From: Candidatus Stahliibacteriota bacterium
GTDB taxonomy: Bacteria; Hydrothermota; Tepidihabitantia; B3-TA06
Assembly: GCA_030592225.1 (NCBI GenBank)
Contig: JAUVJT010000115.1
Coordinates: forward strand, 1-6,899
Length of the DNA stretch: 6,899 bases
Direction of reading: 5' to 3'
The notes beneath the pieces were generated by a model, which saw only the letters and a list, made by a program, of their open reading frames with translations, was not told the DNA's origin and searched no databases. How positions within the stretch are numbered: the first letter of the stretch is position 1; each line of letters starts with the position of its first letter. Position numbers and translations under genes: made by a program. Of the stretch, positions 1-5,942 are shown piece by piece.

Positions 1-1
1 C

Positions 2-118
2 CGGAAACTGTATCTCTACCTCAAAGAGCTAGAATTCAGGTTTAATAACAGACAAGCTCCTGACTTATTTGGACTTATCAGTTCGCAGCTTGTCAAATCA
101 CTCCGGTTTCATGGATAA
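2..118 (+). CDS. IS1595/ISXO2-like transposase, C-terminal fragment cut by window edge
   Basis: An open frame enters from the left edge and ends at TAA 116-118, giving 38 residues. The tail contains YLKELEFRFNNR followed by LFGLISSQL. This matches the end of ISXO2-type DDE transposases of the IS1595 family, where a Y-L-x-E-(F/L)-x-F-R-F-N-x-R signature is followed by a short LF..L helix. The protein would cut and join the ends of its own insertion sequence. Only the last few percent is visible, so I cannot tell whether the element is intact. The right terminal inverted repeat should lie soon after the stop, but without the left end it cannot be recognised. The family call rests on one conserved motif in a short stretch and is fairly but not fully secure. 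Confidence 0.72.
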   Translation, partial: RKLYLYLKELEFRFNNRQAPDLFGLISSQLVKSLRFHG

Positions 119-242
119 TCACCTTAAGTTATTATAGGATTATAATCTTACAGGTCAAGGCTCGCTGCGGTAACTGCAATCCGGGTAGATTTAATGCCGT
201 TATTCAGGTTGACAAGCCGGTCTGTTTTGGGTAAGCTTGCGC
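119..242. other. Non-coding spacer between transposase tail and operon
   Basis: No convincing gene is seen. The left half (about 119-150) is A+T-rich, holds a perfect 10-base palindrome GATTATAATC (138-147), and probably includes the right end of the insertion sequence. The right half has normal composition and carries a TTGACA box at 209-214. I see no tRNA, riboswitch or strong hairpin. The leader of the downstream operon must lie here unless transcription enters from the left. Confidence 0.5.
141..146 (+). promoter_or_regulatory. Candidate -10 box upstream of the operon
   Basis: A perfect TATAAT lies about 100 bases upstream of the first operon ORF, inside the palindrome GATTATAATC. No good -35 hexamer sits 16-18 bases upstream (the bases there read roughly ATCACC), and there is no extended TG. 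A rival is TTGACA at 209-214 with a poor TAAGCT at 232-237 (17-base spacer), but that would start transcription at about the ATG at 243. If the palindrome belongs to the insertion sequence, the operon may use a promoter supplied by the mobile element. Confidence 0.3.
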
Positions 243-389
243 ATGGGACGATTCATTGGTCGTTGGTTATGGCTGCCCATCTTTGGTTTATTGGCGGCGG
301 CATGTGTTATTGGTATCAAGCTCTTTGATCTGGATGAGATACTCCGCAACGCTGTTTTCCTCTGTTTATCCTGCATAGGGATAGCATAA
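243..389 (+). CDS. CD1871A-like small CXXC membrane protein (48 aa)
   Basis: This very short gene encodes 48 residues: a basic N-terminus (MGRFIGRW), one hydrophobic segment (about residues 8-26), an acidic linker (DLDEILRNA) and a C-terminal CLSCIGIA with Cys41 and Cys44. The order of helix, charged linker and terminal CxxC-I-G-I resembles the small CD1871A family of CXXC proteins. From memory, those tend to sit beside 4Fe-4S membrane proteins, and that is the arrangement here. Its stop TAA shares an A with the ATG of the polyferredoxin (TAATG), implying translational coupling. The ATG at 243 is the only ATG after the in-frame stop at 210-212. Only a weak GGG (229-231) serves as Shine-Dalgarno, and TTG 237 is an alternative start. 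A redox or metal-relay role through the CXXC is inferred, and the biochemical function is unknown. Confidence 0.72.
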   Translation: MGRFIGRWLWLPIFGLLAAACVIGIKLFDLDEILRNAVFLCLSCIGIA

Positions 390-1282
390 TGAAAAATCGC
401 TGGATAGTCCAGTTCTTCGCCTGGCTTGGGATGAACTACAACTTCCCGGGGTTCATTGGACGGATACTTGAACGACTGGGCATCACGCCGCAGGGAGGTC
501 TGGCTGCCATAATCGAGAAAAGCAACAACCTGGTCGAGCTAACCACCAAAAGCATGTGCGTACCCGGTCTCAACTGCTACTCCTGCCCCTCTGCCGGTGG
601 CGCCTGCCCCATGGGATCAATACAGCACTTTATTGCCCTAAAACAGGTGCCCTGGTTCGCGGCAGGCTCAATGCTTGCCATCTCCGCGGTAATTGGCCGC
701 ATGCCCTGCGGTATCCTTTGTCCCTTCGGCTGGCTTCAGGATTTATTGTACAAGATTCGGTCTTTCAAGCTTGAACTCCCCGCCTGGACCCACCACTTAA
801 AATTCGGCTTCCTGGTGATAGTCGCTGGAGTGATTGTCTTCCTGACCGGCCAGACCTGGTTCTGCAAGCTGTGTCCTGCCGGCATATTCGGAGCCGGAAT
901 TCCCCAGATACTGCTGAACCCACAGTTGGTAAGACTGCTGGGCTGGCTGTTTGTGGCAAAACTCGCAATCCTTGCCGTAACCTTGAGCCTTTCAGTTTTC
1001 ACCAAGCGCCCCTTCTGCCGTATATGCGCCCTGGGCGCGGTATTCTCGCTGGGCAATCACGTGAGCTTCCTGAAGCTTCGCGTGGACAAGGCGAACTGCA
1101 ACCAGTGCGATATGTGCTACCGGGTTTGCCCCATGGGAATAAGGCCTTACCTGAACCCGCAGAGCACTGCATGCATCCGCTGTCTTGAATGCACCCGGTG
1201 CGAACTGATAGATTTCGTTCCCGCCTTCAAGATGCCTGCCCCTGGGAAAAATGTCCTGAACAGGATATCGTCAAACGTATGA
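389..1282 (+). CDS. NapH-like membrane 4Fe-4S polyferredoxin
   Basis: The 297-residue protein is probably an inner-membrane electron-transfer protein related to the NapH/MauN/CcoG-type polyferredoxins. It has an N-terminal cysteine cluster (Cys57, Cys63, Cys66, Cys73; CVPGLNCYSCP then CPMG), a CGILCPFGWLQ motif (Cys107, Cys111), FCKLCPAG (Cys159, Cys162) and FCRICALGAVFSL (Cys210, Cys213). The C-terminal ferredoxin region has Cys237, 240, 243 and 247 (CNQCDMCYRVCP) and a second cluster at Cys262, 265, 268 and 271. Likely membrane segments are about 89-105, 137-153 and 183-204. The second cluster is CxxCxxCxxC, one residue shorter than the usual CxxCxxCxxxCP. Start ATG 389 overlaps the stop of the CXXC mini-protein and has AGGG eight bases upstream. 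The end overlaps ispD as ATGA. Family and iron-sulfur binding are secure, but electron donor and acceptor are unknown. Confidence 0.88.
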   Translation: MKNRWIVQFFAWLGMNYNFPGFIGRILERLGITPQGGLAAIIEKSNNLVELTTKSMCVPGLNCYSCPSAGGACPMGSIQHFIALKQVPWFAAGSMLAISAVIGRMPCGILCPFGWLQDLLYKIRSFKLELPAWTHHLKFGFLVIVAGVIVFLTGQTWFCKLCPAGIFGAGIPQILLNPQLVRLLGWLFVAKLAILAVTLSLSVFTKRPFCRICALGAVFSLGNHVSFLKLRVDKANCNQCDMCYRVCPMGIRPYLNPQSTACIRCLECTRCELIDFVPAFKMPAPGKNVLNRISSNV

Positions 1283-1956
1283 AATTTGGATTGATACTGG
1301 CCGCAGGCCGCGGCGAACGGTTCGGCGCTCCCAAACAAAAGAGCATCCTGGGAGGGCACCCCATGGCGCTGTGGAGCATTCTTGCCTTTGAGCAGTCACC
1401 GGCGGTGGATATCATCGTGATGGTTGCCGACGAGGACAGCGTGGAGTTTTTTGAACGCCAGATAAGAGAACGAAACATTGATAAAGTGGAGGCGGTGGTG
1501 CCGGGCGGAGCAGAACGCATCAACTCACTTCTGGCAGGCCTTAAGGTTCTGCCTGAGCAGGGTTTTGTGGCCGTTCACGACGCGGCTCGCCCCTTTGTTC
1601 GGGCAGATGAGGTAACCGCAGGGTTCAAGATGGTGACGACCAAAGGCTCTGCGATTTACGCGCTGCCGGTCACCGACACCATCAAGTGTGTGAAGAAAAA
1701 TTTAATCGTCCAGACCGTCCCCCGCAATGGTTTGTACCGGGCCCAAACCCCCCAGTTCTTTCCCCTTCCCATTCTGCACCAGGCTTTGCATAAGGCGGCA
1801 GACGACGGCTTTACCGGCACCGATGAAGCCAGCTACGTTGAACGTCTTGAAGAAAAGATACATATACTTCCCGGAAGAGAAGAAAATATCAAAATAACCT
1901 TCCCCCAGGACATTGAACTTGCCGAAAATCTCATCGCTTCAGGCGCTTGTCCCTGA
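1279..1956 (+). CDS. ispD: 2-C-methyl-D-erythritol 4-phosphate cytidylyltransferase
   Basis: IspD joins CTP to 2-C-methyl-D-erythritol 4-phosphate to give CDP-ME, the third step of the MEP isoprenoid pathway, in the cytoplasm. The 225-residue protein has the usual length and single nucleotidyltransferase fold. The N-terminal LILAAGRGERFGAPKQK contains the CTP-binding Arg14 and Lys19. VHDAARPFV (Asp101), PVTDTIK (Asp133), VPRNGLYRAQTPQFF (Arg149), TDEAS and GREENIKIT (Lys205) follow in order; Arg149 and Lys205 match the MEP-binding Arg157 and Lys213 of the E. coli enzyme. I start at ATG 1279, overlapping the previous stop as ATGA. The open frame extends upstream to 1189, but that part encodes no IspD sequence. 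No good Shine-Dalgarno is seen, which fits translational coupling. The gene is followed after 10 bases by dxr. Confidence 0.96.
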   Translation: MKFGLILAAGRGERFGAPKQKSILGGHPMALWSILAFEQSPAVDIIVMVADEDSVEFFERQIRERNIDKVEAVVPGGAERINSLLAGLKVLPEQGFVAVHDAARPFVRADEVTAGFKMVTTKGSAIYALPVTDTIKCVKKNLIVQTVPRNGLYRAQTPQFFPLPILHQALHKAADDGFTGTDEASYVERLEEKIHILPGREENIKITFPQDIELAENLIASGACP

Positions 1957-1966
1957 TATCTCAAAA

Positions 1967-3109
1967 GTGAAAAACGTAGTTATACTGGGATCAACCGGCA
2001 ACATCGGGCGACAGACCATCCAGGTGATAGCCAAATTTCAGACCAGCCTCAAGATCACCGGACTGGCAGCCAACCAAAACGTAGAGCTTCTCCAATCCCA
2101 GATAGACGACGTATCCCCGGCTCGTGCCGTGGTATTGAACAAAGACAGATGCGTCAAGCTGTCAAGCTCTAAAGATACCAAGATTCGCTGCGGAAACAGC
2201 CCTCTTGTGGATATGGCTCGTGACCCTGACGTGAATATCGTAGTTGTCGCCATGACTGGAACCGCGGCCTTAGACGCCACACTCGCCGCCCTGAAAGAAG
2301 GCAAAAGGGTAGCCCTGGCAACCAAGGAGATACTGGTAAGCTTTGGAAGGTTCGTGATGGATGCGCTGAGGGAAGGTGATGGAGAGCTGCTTCCCATTGA
2401 CTCGGAGCACAACGCCCTGCACCAATGTCTGCAGGCAAAAGACCCCGCAACCGTGAAAAGATTGATACTCACCGCATCGGGCGGACCGTTCAGGCAGAAA
2501 GACTACGGCGGCGCCCGACCTGAAGACGTGCTTAACCACCCCACCTGGAACATGGGTTCAAGGATCACGGTGGACTCGGCAACGCTTATGAACAAAGGAT
2601 TCGAGGTCATAGAGGCGCACTTCCTGTTCGGTATCGAGCCGGAGAGAATAGATGTTCTGATTCATCCCCAGTCAATCGTACACTCCATGGTGGAGTTCAT
2701 TGACTCCTCGGTTATCGCCCAGATGGCGGTGCCCGATATGCGCCTGCCCATAGCCTACGCCCTGCTTTTTCCCCAACGCGGTGAAGCCGTTATTCCACAG
2801 CTCAATCTTGCCGAAATCGGTTCTTTAGATTTTGAAGAGCCTGATAGGGAACGCTTCCCCTGCCTGGGGCTTGCTTATGAGGCGCTCGGGGACGGCGGCT
2901 GCGCTCCTGCCGTGCTTCAGGCGGCGGATCTTGAAGCGGTAGGACAGTTTCTGGCAGGCAAGCTGGAGTTTGAACGAATCCCTGAACTGATCAGGGAAGC
3001 AATTGCCAACCACAAGCGTATCAGACAACCGTCAATAGCGGAAATCAAGGAAGCGGAACAGTGGACGAGAGAATTTGTAAAGAAGGAGACCAATGCAAAT
3101 CGTACTTGA
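1967..3109 (+). CDS. dxr: 1-deoxy-D-xylulose 5-phosphate reductoisomerase
   Basis: Dxr (IspC) rearranges and reduces DXP to MEP with NADPH and a divalent metal, the first committed MEP step and the fosmidomycin target. At 380 residues from GTG 1967 it has family length. The N-terminus is the dinucleotide-binding VVILGSTGNIGRQT. LLPIDSEHNA carries the metal ligands Asp145 and Glu147, and LTASGGPF follows. HPTWNMGSRITVDSATLMNKGFEVIEA holds His191, Trp194, Met196, Ser204, Asn209, Lys210 and Glu213, matching the E. coli loop and substrate and metal residues. The C-terminal helical domain is present. Two positions are off consensus near the cofactor: Asn12 (usually Ser in GSTGSIG) and Thr119 in LATKE (usually LANKE). 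GTG 1967 fits homologues but has no Shine-Dalgarno. TTG 1919, eight bases after AGGA, would add 16 residues and overlap ispD. The 3' end overlaps rseP by 17 bases. Confidence 0.96.
   Translation: MKNVVILGSTGNIGRQTIQVIAKFQTSLKITGLAANQNVELLQSQIDDVSPARAVVLNKDRCVKLSSSKDTKIRCGNSPLVDMARDPDVNIVVVAMTGTAALDATLAALKEGKRVALATKEILVSFGRFVMDALREGDGELLPIDSEHNALHQCLQAKDPATVKRLILTASGGPFRQKDYGGARPEDVLNHPTWNMGSRITVDSATLMNKGFEVIEAHFLFGIEPERIDVLIHPQSIVHSMVEFIDSSVIAQMAVPDMRLPIAYALLFPQRGEAVIPQLNLAEIGSLDFEEPDRERFPCLGLAYEALGDGGCAPAVLQAADLEAVGQFLAGKLEFERIPELIREAIANHKRIRQPSIAEIKEAEQWTREFVKKETNANRT
3083..3088 (+). promoter_or_regulatory. Ribosome binding site of rseP inside dxr
   Basis: AAGGAG lies four bases before ATG 3093 and inside the last codons of dxr. 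It decides the rseP start and shows that rseP translation begins before dxr ends. Confidence 0.75.
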
Positions 3110-4346
3110 CGTACTTATCTTCGTTGCCGTGTTACTCCTGCTCATAGGGTTTCACGAGTTTGGACATCTCATAACCGGCAAACTGGCAAAGATACCGGTG
3201 GAGAAGTTTTCAATCGGATTCGGCCCGGCCATAGTAAAGTGGAAGATAGGAGAAACCGTCTACCAGCTCTCCATCATCCCCCTGGGCGGTTTTGTGAAAT
3301 ACAGGGGCGAGGATTTTGACGATCCTGAAGGTTTCTTCGCCTTTCCCTTTGGTCGCAAGACCCTGACCACCGCCGGAGGAATTATAGCCAACTTGATCCT
3401 GGCCGTCATAATATATTTCGTGATAGGCCTGGGATGGGGAGTACAGGTGCCTCCTGCCGTGCTTGAGTTCGATGATGATTCAAAGTTCGCCCAGGCAGGA
3501 TTCGTGCCGGGTGACAGCATAATCGCAGTGAACGGTGAGACTATAGCGACCATCTCCCAGTTTGCCGTGATGCTCTCAGATGAAAATACCCTGGATGTCA
3601 CCGTGATTCGCGGCGGGCAAAAACTCACACTGGAACTTCCCCCTGCCGATTCATTCAATTTCCAGATGCGCCTGCCCCCGGTTATCGGCCGTACCGAGAC
3701 CAGGGGACCGGCAGACCGCGCCGGCATCTCCAAAGGCGACAGGATTATAGCTGTAGATGAACGGCCAATCAATACCTGGAATGAACTCCTTACCGCGCTG
3801 AGAAGCGCTGACAGCACGCAGGCGCGTGATTTCGCATGGATTCATGGAGGCGACACCGTGCGCGCCAGTATCACACCTGAGAAGATGAAGCTCACCGGTG
3901 ATTACGGAATAGGGGTGCTGGTCCATGTCCCCACCAGACCCCTGACCTTTCTTGAGGCTGCCTGGCTGCCGGTAAGACACACTGCAGACGTAACCGTACA
4001 GATATTTACCCTGCTGGGCAGACTGATAACCGGCAAGGAGTCGGCGCGCAATCTGGGCGGGGTGATACTCATAGCCAATCTTTCAGCGCAGTCAAGACGC
4101 TGGGGACTGGATCATCTTCTCGGTCTGCTCGCCTACCTGTCCATAAGTCTTGCCATCATTAACCTTTTCCCCATTCCCGCGCTGGACGGTGGAAGAATCC
4201 TCATGTTCCTCATCGAGAAGATAAGCCGCAGGAAACTCAGCAAGAAGGCCTGGACCATAGCCATCAACGTAGGCTTTGTGATGATAATAGCCCTGCTCCT
4301 GCTGACCGTATTCAACGACGTATTCAGGTTGATTGCCGGAGGATAG
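3093..4346 (+). CDS. rseP: RseP-type site-2 intramembrane zinc metalloprotease (M50)
   Basis: This inner-membrane protease cleaves within transmembrane segments. In characterised bacteria it cuts anti-sigma factors or leftover signal peptides. The 417 residues match the family length (about 420-450). Segment 1 leads into HEFGH (His21, Glu22, His25), the zinc and catalytic motif. PLGGFVKYRGED follows, then a membrane segment starting TAGGIIANLILA, where the usual G-P before xxN reads G-G. Two PDZ domains follow, about residues 120-184 (GFVPGDSIIAVNGE) and 195-263 (GISKGDRIIAVDE). The C-terminal NLFPIPALDGG (357-367) provides the third zinc ligand, Asp365, and a last hydrophobic segment spans about 390-408. 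The neighbourhood dxr-rseP is common in bacteria. No anti-sigma factor gene is visible here, so its substrate cannot be inferred. The next gene begins immediately after the TAG. Confidence 0.95.
   Translation: MQIVLDVLIFVAVLLLLIGFHEFGHLITGKLAKIPVEKFSIGFGPAIVKWKIGETVYQLSIIPLGGFVKYRGEDFDDPEGFFAFPFGRKTLTTAGGIIANLILAVIIYFVIGLGWGVQVPPAVLEFDDDSKFAQAGFVPGDSIIAVNGETIATISQFAVMLSDENTLDVTVIRGGQKLTLELPPADSFNFQMRLPPVIGRTETRGPADRAGISKGDRIIAVDERPINTWNELLTALRSADSTQARDFAWIHGGDTVRASITPEKMKLTGDYGIGVLVHVPTRPLTFLEAAWLPVRHTADVTVQIFTLLGRLITGKESARNLGGVILIANLSAQSRRWGLDHLLGLLAYLSISLAIINLFPIPALDGGRILMFLIEKISRRKLSKKAWTIAINVGFVMIIALLLLTVFNDVFRLIAGG
4338..4342 (+). promoter_or_regulatory. Ribosome binding site of the transporter gene inside the rseP 3' end
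   Basis: GGAGG sits in the last codons of rseP, four bases before ATG 4347. The stop TAG lies between it and the start, so ribosomes ending rseP can restart at once. Confidence 0.7.
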
Positions 4347-5693
4347 ATGAAACTCGGTTGGAGAATTTTCTTCTTTTCTCTTGCTGCGGCGGTATTTGCA
4401 GGCATATCCTTCACACCCATACCCGGCCTGGCTATTGCCGCACGTCACACCCTGGCGGTCTTCGCCCTTGCCATCATCCTGTGGGTTTCAGAGGCCATTC
4501 CGCTGTATATCACCTCGTTTGTAATCGCCGCGCTCCTGGCTGTCTTCGTTCCCCAGCATCTGGACGGGGTAACCTACAAGGCGTTCCTTGCCCCGTTTTT
4601 CTCCCCGGTTATCCTCCTGTTTCTGGGAGGATTCGTTCTGGCAAAAGGGCTGGAAAGATACAATCTCGATTCGGTTCTTGCCTCTGCAATCCTGCGACGG
4701 GTGGGTAAGCGTCCCGCTGCCATACTTGCAGGATTCATGCTGGTCACCGCTATCTTATCCATGTGGATGTCCAACACAGCGGCCACCGCGCTCATGATTG
4801 CGGTGGCCCTGCCCCTGGTGCGCTCCATGGACGCAGATGACCCCATGAAGATAGGATTTCTTATAGGTATTCCCTTTGCCGCCAACCTGGGAGGAATGGC
4901 CACACCCATAGGAACCCCGCCCAACGCCATTGCCATTGCCGCTCTGCGCGACGCCGGGGTGCAGATAAATTTCCTGGAATGGATGGGGTTGGCCCTCCCC
5001 GCGGCCGTCATTCTGCTTGCGCTGACCTGGATACTCATAATGGTCATGTTTCGTCCCAAAACCGCTGAACTTACCTTTTCCATACAAAAGGTAAAAAAAC
5101 TGGGCTGGAGGGAATGGGCGGTTCTGGCAACCTTGCTCCTGACCGTGCTCGGCTGGCTCTCAGGCAGGTTCCACAAGATACCGGACGCCATCGTGGCGCT
5201 TGCGCCGGCCATTGTCTTTTTCTCCCTGGGTCTGCTGGGACGCAAGGATTTCCGGTCGCTGGGCTGGGACGTGCTCATACTCATGGGCGGCGGTCTTTCC
5301 CTGGGCAAGGCGGTATCAGCCTCAGGCCTGGATGTCTGGATGGTTTCCTCGCTGGGGATGGAGGGGTTGCCTGCAGTAGCCCTGTTCATTGGATTCATCC
5401 TGCTCACTGTGGTCTTAACCAACTTCATCTCCAACACCTCGTCCGCGGCGCTCATCGTGCCCCTTGCCATGGGGTTTGCCGCGGGGAGCAACAACCTGGT
5501 GGTAGGCGTGGCGCTCGCCGCATCGGCCTCCATGCTGCTGCCGGTGTCCACACCGCCCAACGCCATCGCCTTCGGGTCAGGACTCCTGAAGGTAAAACAC
5601 ATGCTGCGCACCGGCCTGATAGTCGCGGTGATAGCCATTGGCGTAATCTTTCTTTTTGGTTTAGTAATATGGCCCCGTCTGGGCATAATATAG
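4347..5693 (+). CDS. SLC13/DASS-type sodium-coupled anion transporter
   Basis: This 448-residue, highly hydrophobic inner-membrane protein has family length (about 450-470). It shows the internal two-fold repeat typical of DASS carriers. In the first half WMSNTAATALM (Ser142-Asn-Thr144) is followed by ATPIGTPPNAIAIA (about 185-198). In the second half FISNTSSAALIVPLA (Ser362-Asn-Thr364) is followed by LPVSTPPNAIAFGSG (about 398-412). In structurally known relatives these SNT and TPPN loops form the two sodium sites and bind substrate carboxylates. FLGGFVLAKGLERY near residue 92 is also typical of the family. Expected cargo is a dicarboxylate, citrate or sulfate-like anion; the sequence does not distinguish them. 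It starts directly at the rseP stop and probably closes the operon. Its TAG abuts the repeat element at 5694. Confidence 0.9.
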   Translation: MKLGWRIFFFSLAAAVFAGISFTPIPGLAIAARHTLAVFALAIILWVSEAIPLYITSFVIAALLAVFVPQHLDGVTYKAFLAPFFSPVILLFLGGFVLAKGLERYNLDSVLASAILRRVGKRPAAILAGFMLVTAILSMWMSNTAATALMIAVALPLVRSMDADDPMKIGFLIGIPFAANLGGMATPIGTPPNAIAIAALRDAGVQINFLEWMGLALPAAVILLALTWILIMVMFRPKTAELTFSIQKVKKLGWREWAVLATLLLTVLGWLSGRFHKIPDAIVALAPAIVFFSLGLLGRKDFRSLGWDVLILMGGGLSLGKAVSASGLDVWMVSSLGMEGLPAVALFIGFILLTVVLTNFISNTSSAALIVPLAMGFAAGSNNLVVGVALAASASMLLPVSTPPNAIAFGSGLLKVKHMLRTGLIVAVIAIGVIFLFGLVIWPRLGII

Positions 5694-5718
5694 GAGGCTG
5701 TCTGAGAATGGTTAATAA

Positions 5719-5750
5719 TCCGCAGATTACACAGATTAACGCAGATTCAC
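5719..5750. repeat. CAGATTA short repeat block
   Basis: Three near-identical units lie at 5723-5729 (CAGATTA), 5732-5738 (CAGATTA) and 5742-5747 (CAGATT), with steps of 9 and 10 bases, inside a sequence beginning ATCCGCAGATTACACAG. From memory, very similar intergenic blocks recur in many uncultured bacterial genomes and produce false protein predictions such as ITQINAD. Copy number here cannot be judged from one window. Confidence 0.7.
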
Positions 5751-5815
5751 TTAGGCCAATGACGAAAGTGGATGGAACACCTTTGCTGACAAGTGCCGTA
5801 GATACGAATGTTACC

Positions 5816-5832
5816 ACCCGTTCTCGGGTTTT
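5816..5832 (+). terminator. Weak hairpin followed by T-run, possible terminator
   Basis: ACCCG (5816-5820), loop TTCT, CGGGT (5825-5829), then TTT and a pyrimidine-rich tract. The stem is only five pairs and the T-run is short, so efficiency is doubtful. It is the best intrinsic terminator candidate after the transporter gene. Confidence 0.3.
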
Positions 5833-5868
5833 CTCTGTGTTCTTTGTGTTCTTTGTGATCTCTGTGGT
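5833..5868. repeat. Four 9-base units of the CTCTGTGTT type
   Basis: Units CTCTGTGTT (5833-5841), CTTTGTGTT (5842-5850), CTTTGTGAT (5851-5859) and CTCTGTGGT (5860-5868) follow one another without gaps, then TAAAATTTTCCC. On the other strand this translates to TEITKNTKNTEKT-like strings, a well-known kind of spurious ORF. It is a second repeat type inside the inverted-repeat-bounded element. Confidence 0.75.
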
Positions 5869-5930
5869 TAAAATTTTCCCTCCGGAACAGGCTGACGCTG
5901 TATTTTCGGACACCCTCTCAGGCTTAGCTT

Positions 5931-5937
5931 AAAGGAG
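5931..5937 (+). promoter_or_regulatory. Strong ribosome binding site of the zinc-ribbon gene
   Basis: AAAGGAG lies five bases before ATG 5943 and just outside the repeat element. It fixes the start and supports this small ORF as a real gene. No convincing promoter is seen in the 25 bases between the element and the ATG, so its promoter may lie within the element or upstream. Confidence 0.8.
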
Positions 5938-5942
5938 CTTGT

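Larger units (their letters stand above)
5694..5917. mobile_element. MITE-like non-coding element with terminal inverted repeats
   Basis: This 224-base stretch is bounded by GAGGCTGTCTGAGAAT (5694-5709) and, in inverted orientation, GAGGGTGTCCGAAAAT (complement of 5902-5917), which match at 13 of 16 positions. The arms look like insertion-sequence ends, but no transposase lies between them. Inside are two repeat blocks (5719-5750 and 5833-5868). No clear target-site duplication is seen. The reading frames crossing it give only low-complexity translations of the repeats and are not taken as genes. It begins exactly after the stop of the transporter gene. An alternative reading is chance similarity of the arms around an ordinary intergenic repeat cluster. 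Confidence 0.5.

Noticed and set aside
209..237. TTGACA/TAAGCT as the operon promoter
   Set aside because: The -10 matches only three of six positions and would place the transcript start at the ATG; kept only as a rival to the 141-146 box.
194..328. A 44-codon ATG frame overlapping the CXXC mini-protein
   Set aside because: It runs in another frame of the same DNA, has no ribosome binding site or recognisable motif, and its stop lies far from the next start. The 243-389 frame has family features and a stop-start overlap.
1189..1278. Upstream extension of the ispD frame
   Set aside because: It lies wholly in the polyferredoxin coding region and reads as no IspD sequence; ATG 1279 gives the normal N-terminus.
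4574..5686. Long 370-codon minus-strand ORF opposite the transporter
   Set aside because: It is antisense to a well-supported membrane transporter, and its composition (rich in Met, Arg, Ser, Pro, Ala) is typical of a shadow frame.
5719..5868. CRISPR array
   Set aside because: The repeats are only 7-9 bases long, with little or no spacer, and no cas genes are present.
5452..5913. Minus-strand ORF containing TEITKNTKNTEKT
   Set aside because: This is the translation of the 9-base repeat block plus the antisense of the transporter gene, a common spurious prediction.
5114..5932. Plus-strand ORF of 272 codons ending across the repeat element
   Set aside because: Most of it is an off-frame reading of the transporter, and the rest (ITQINAD, FSVFFVFFVISVV) is repeat translation.
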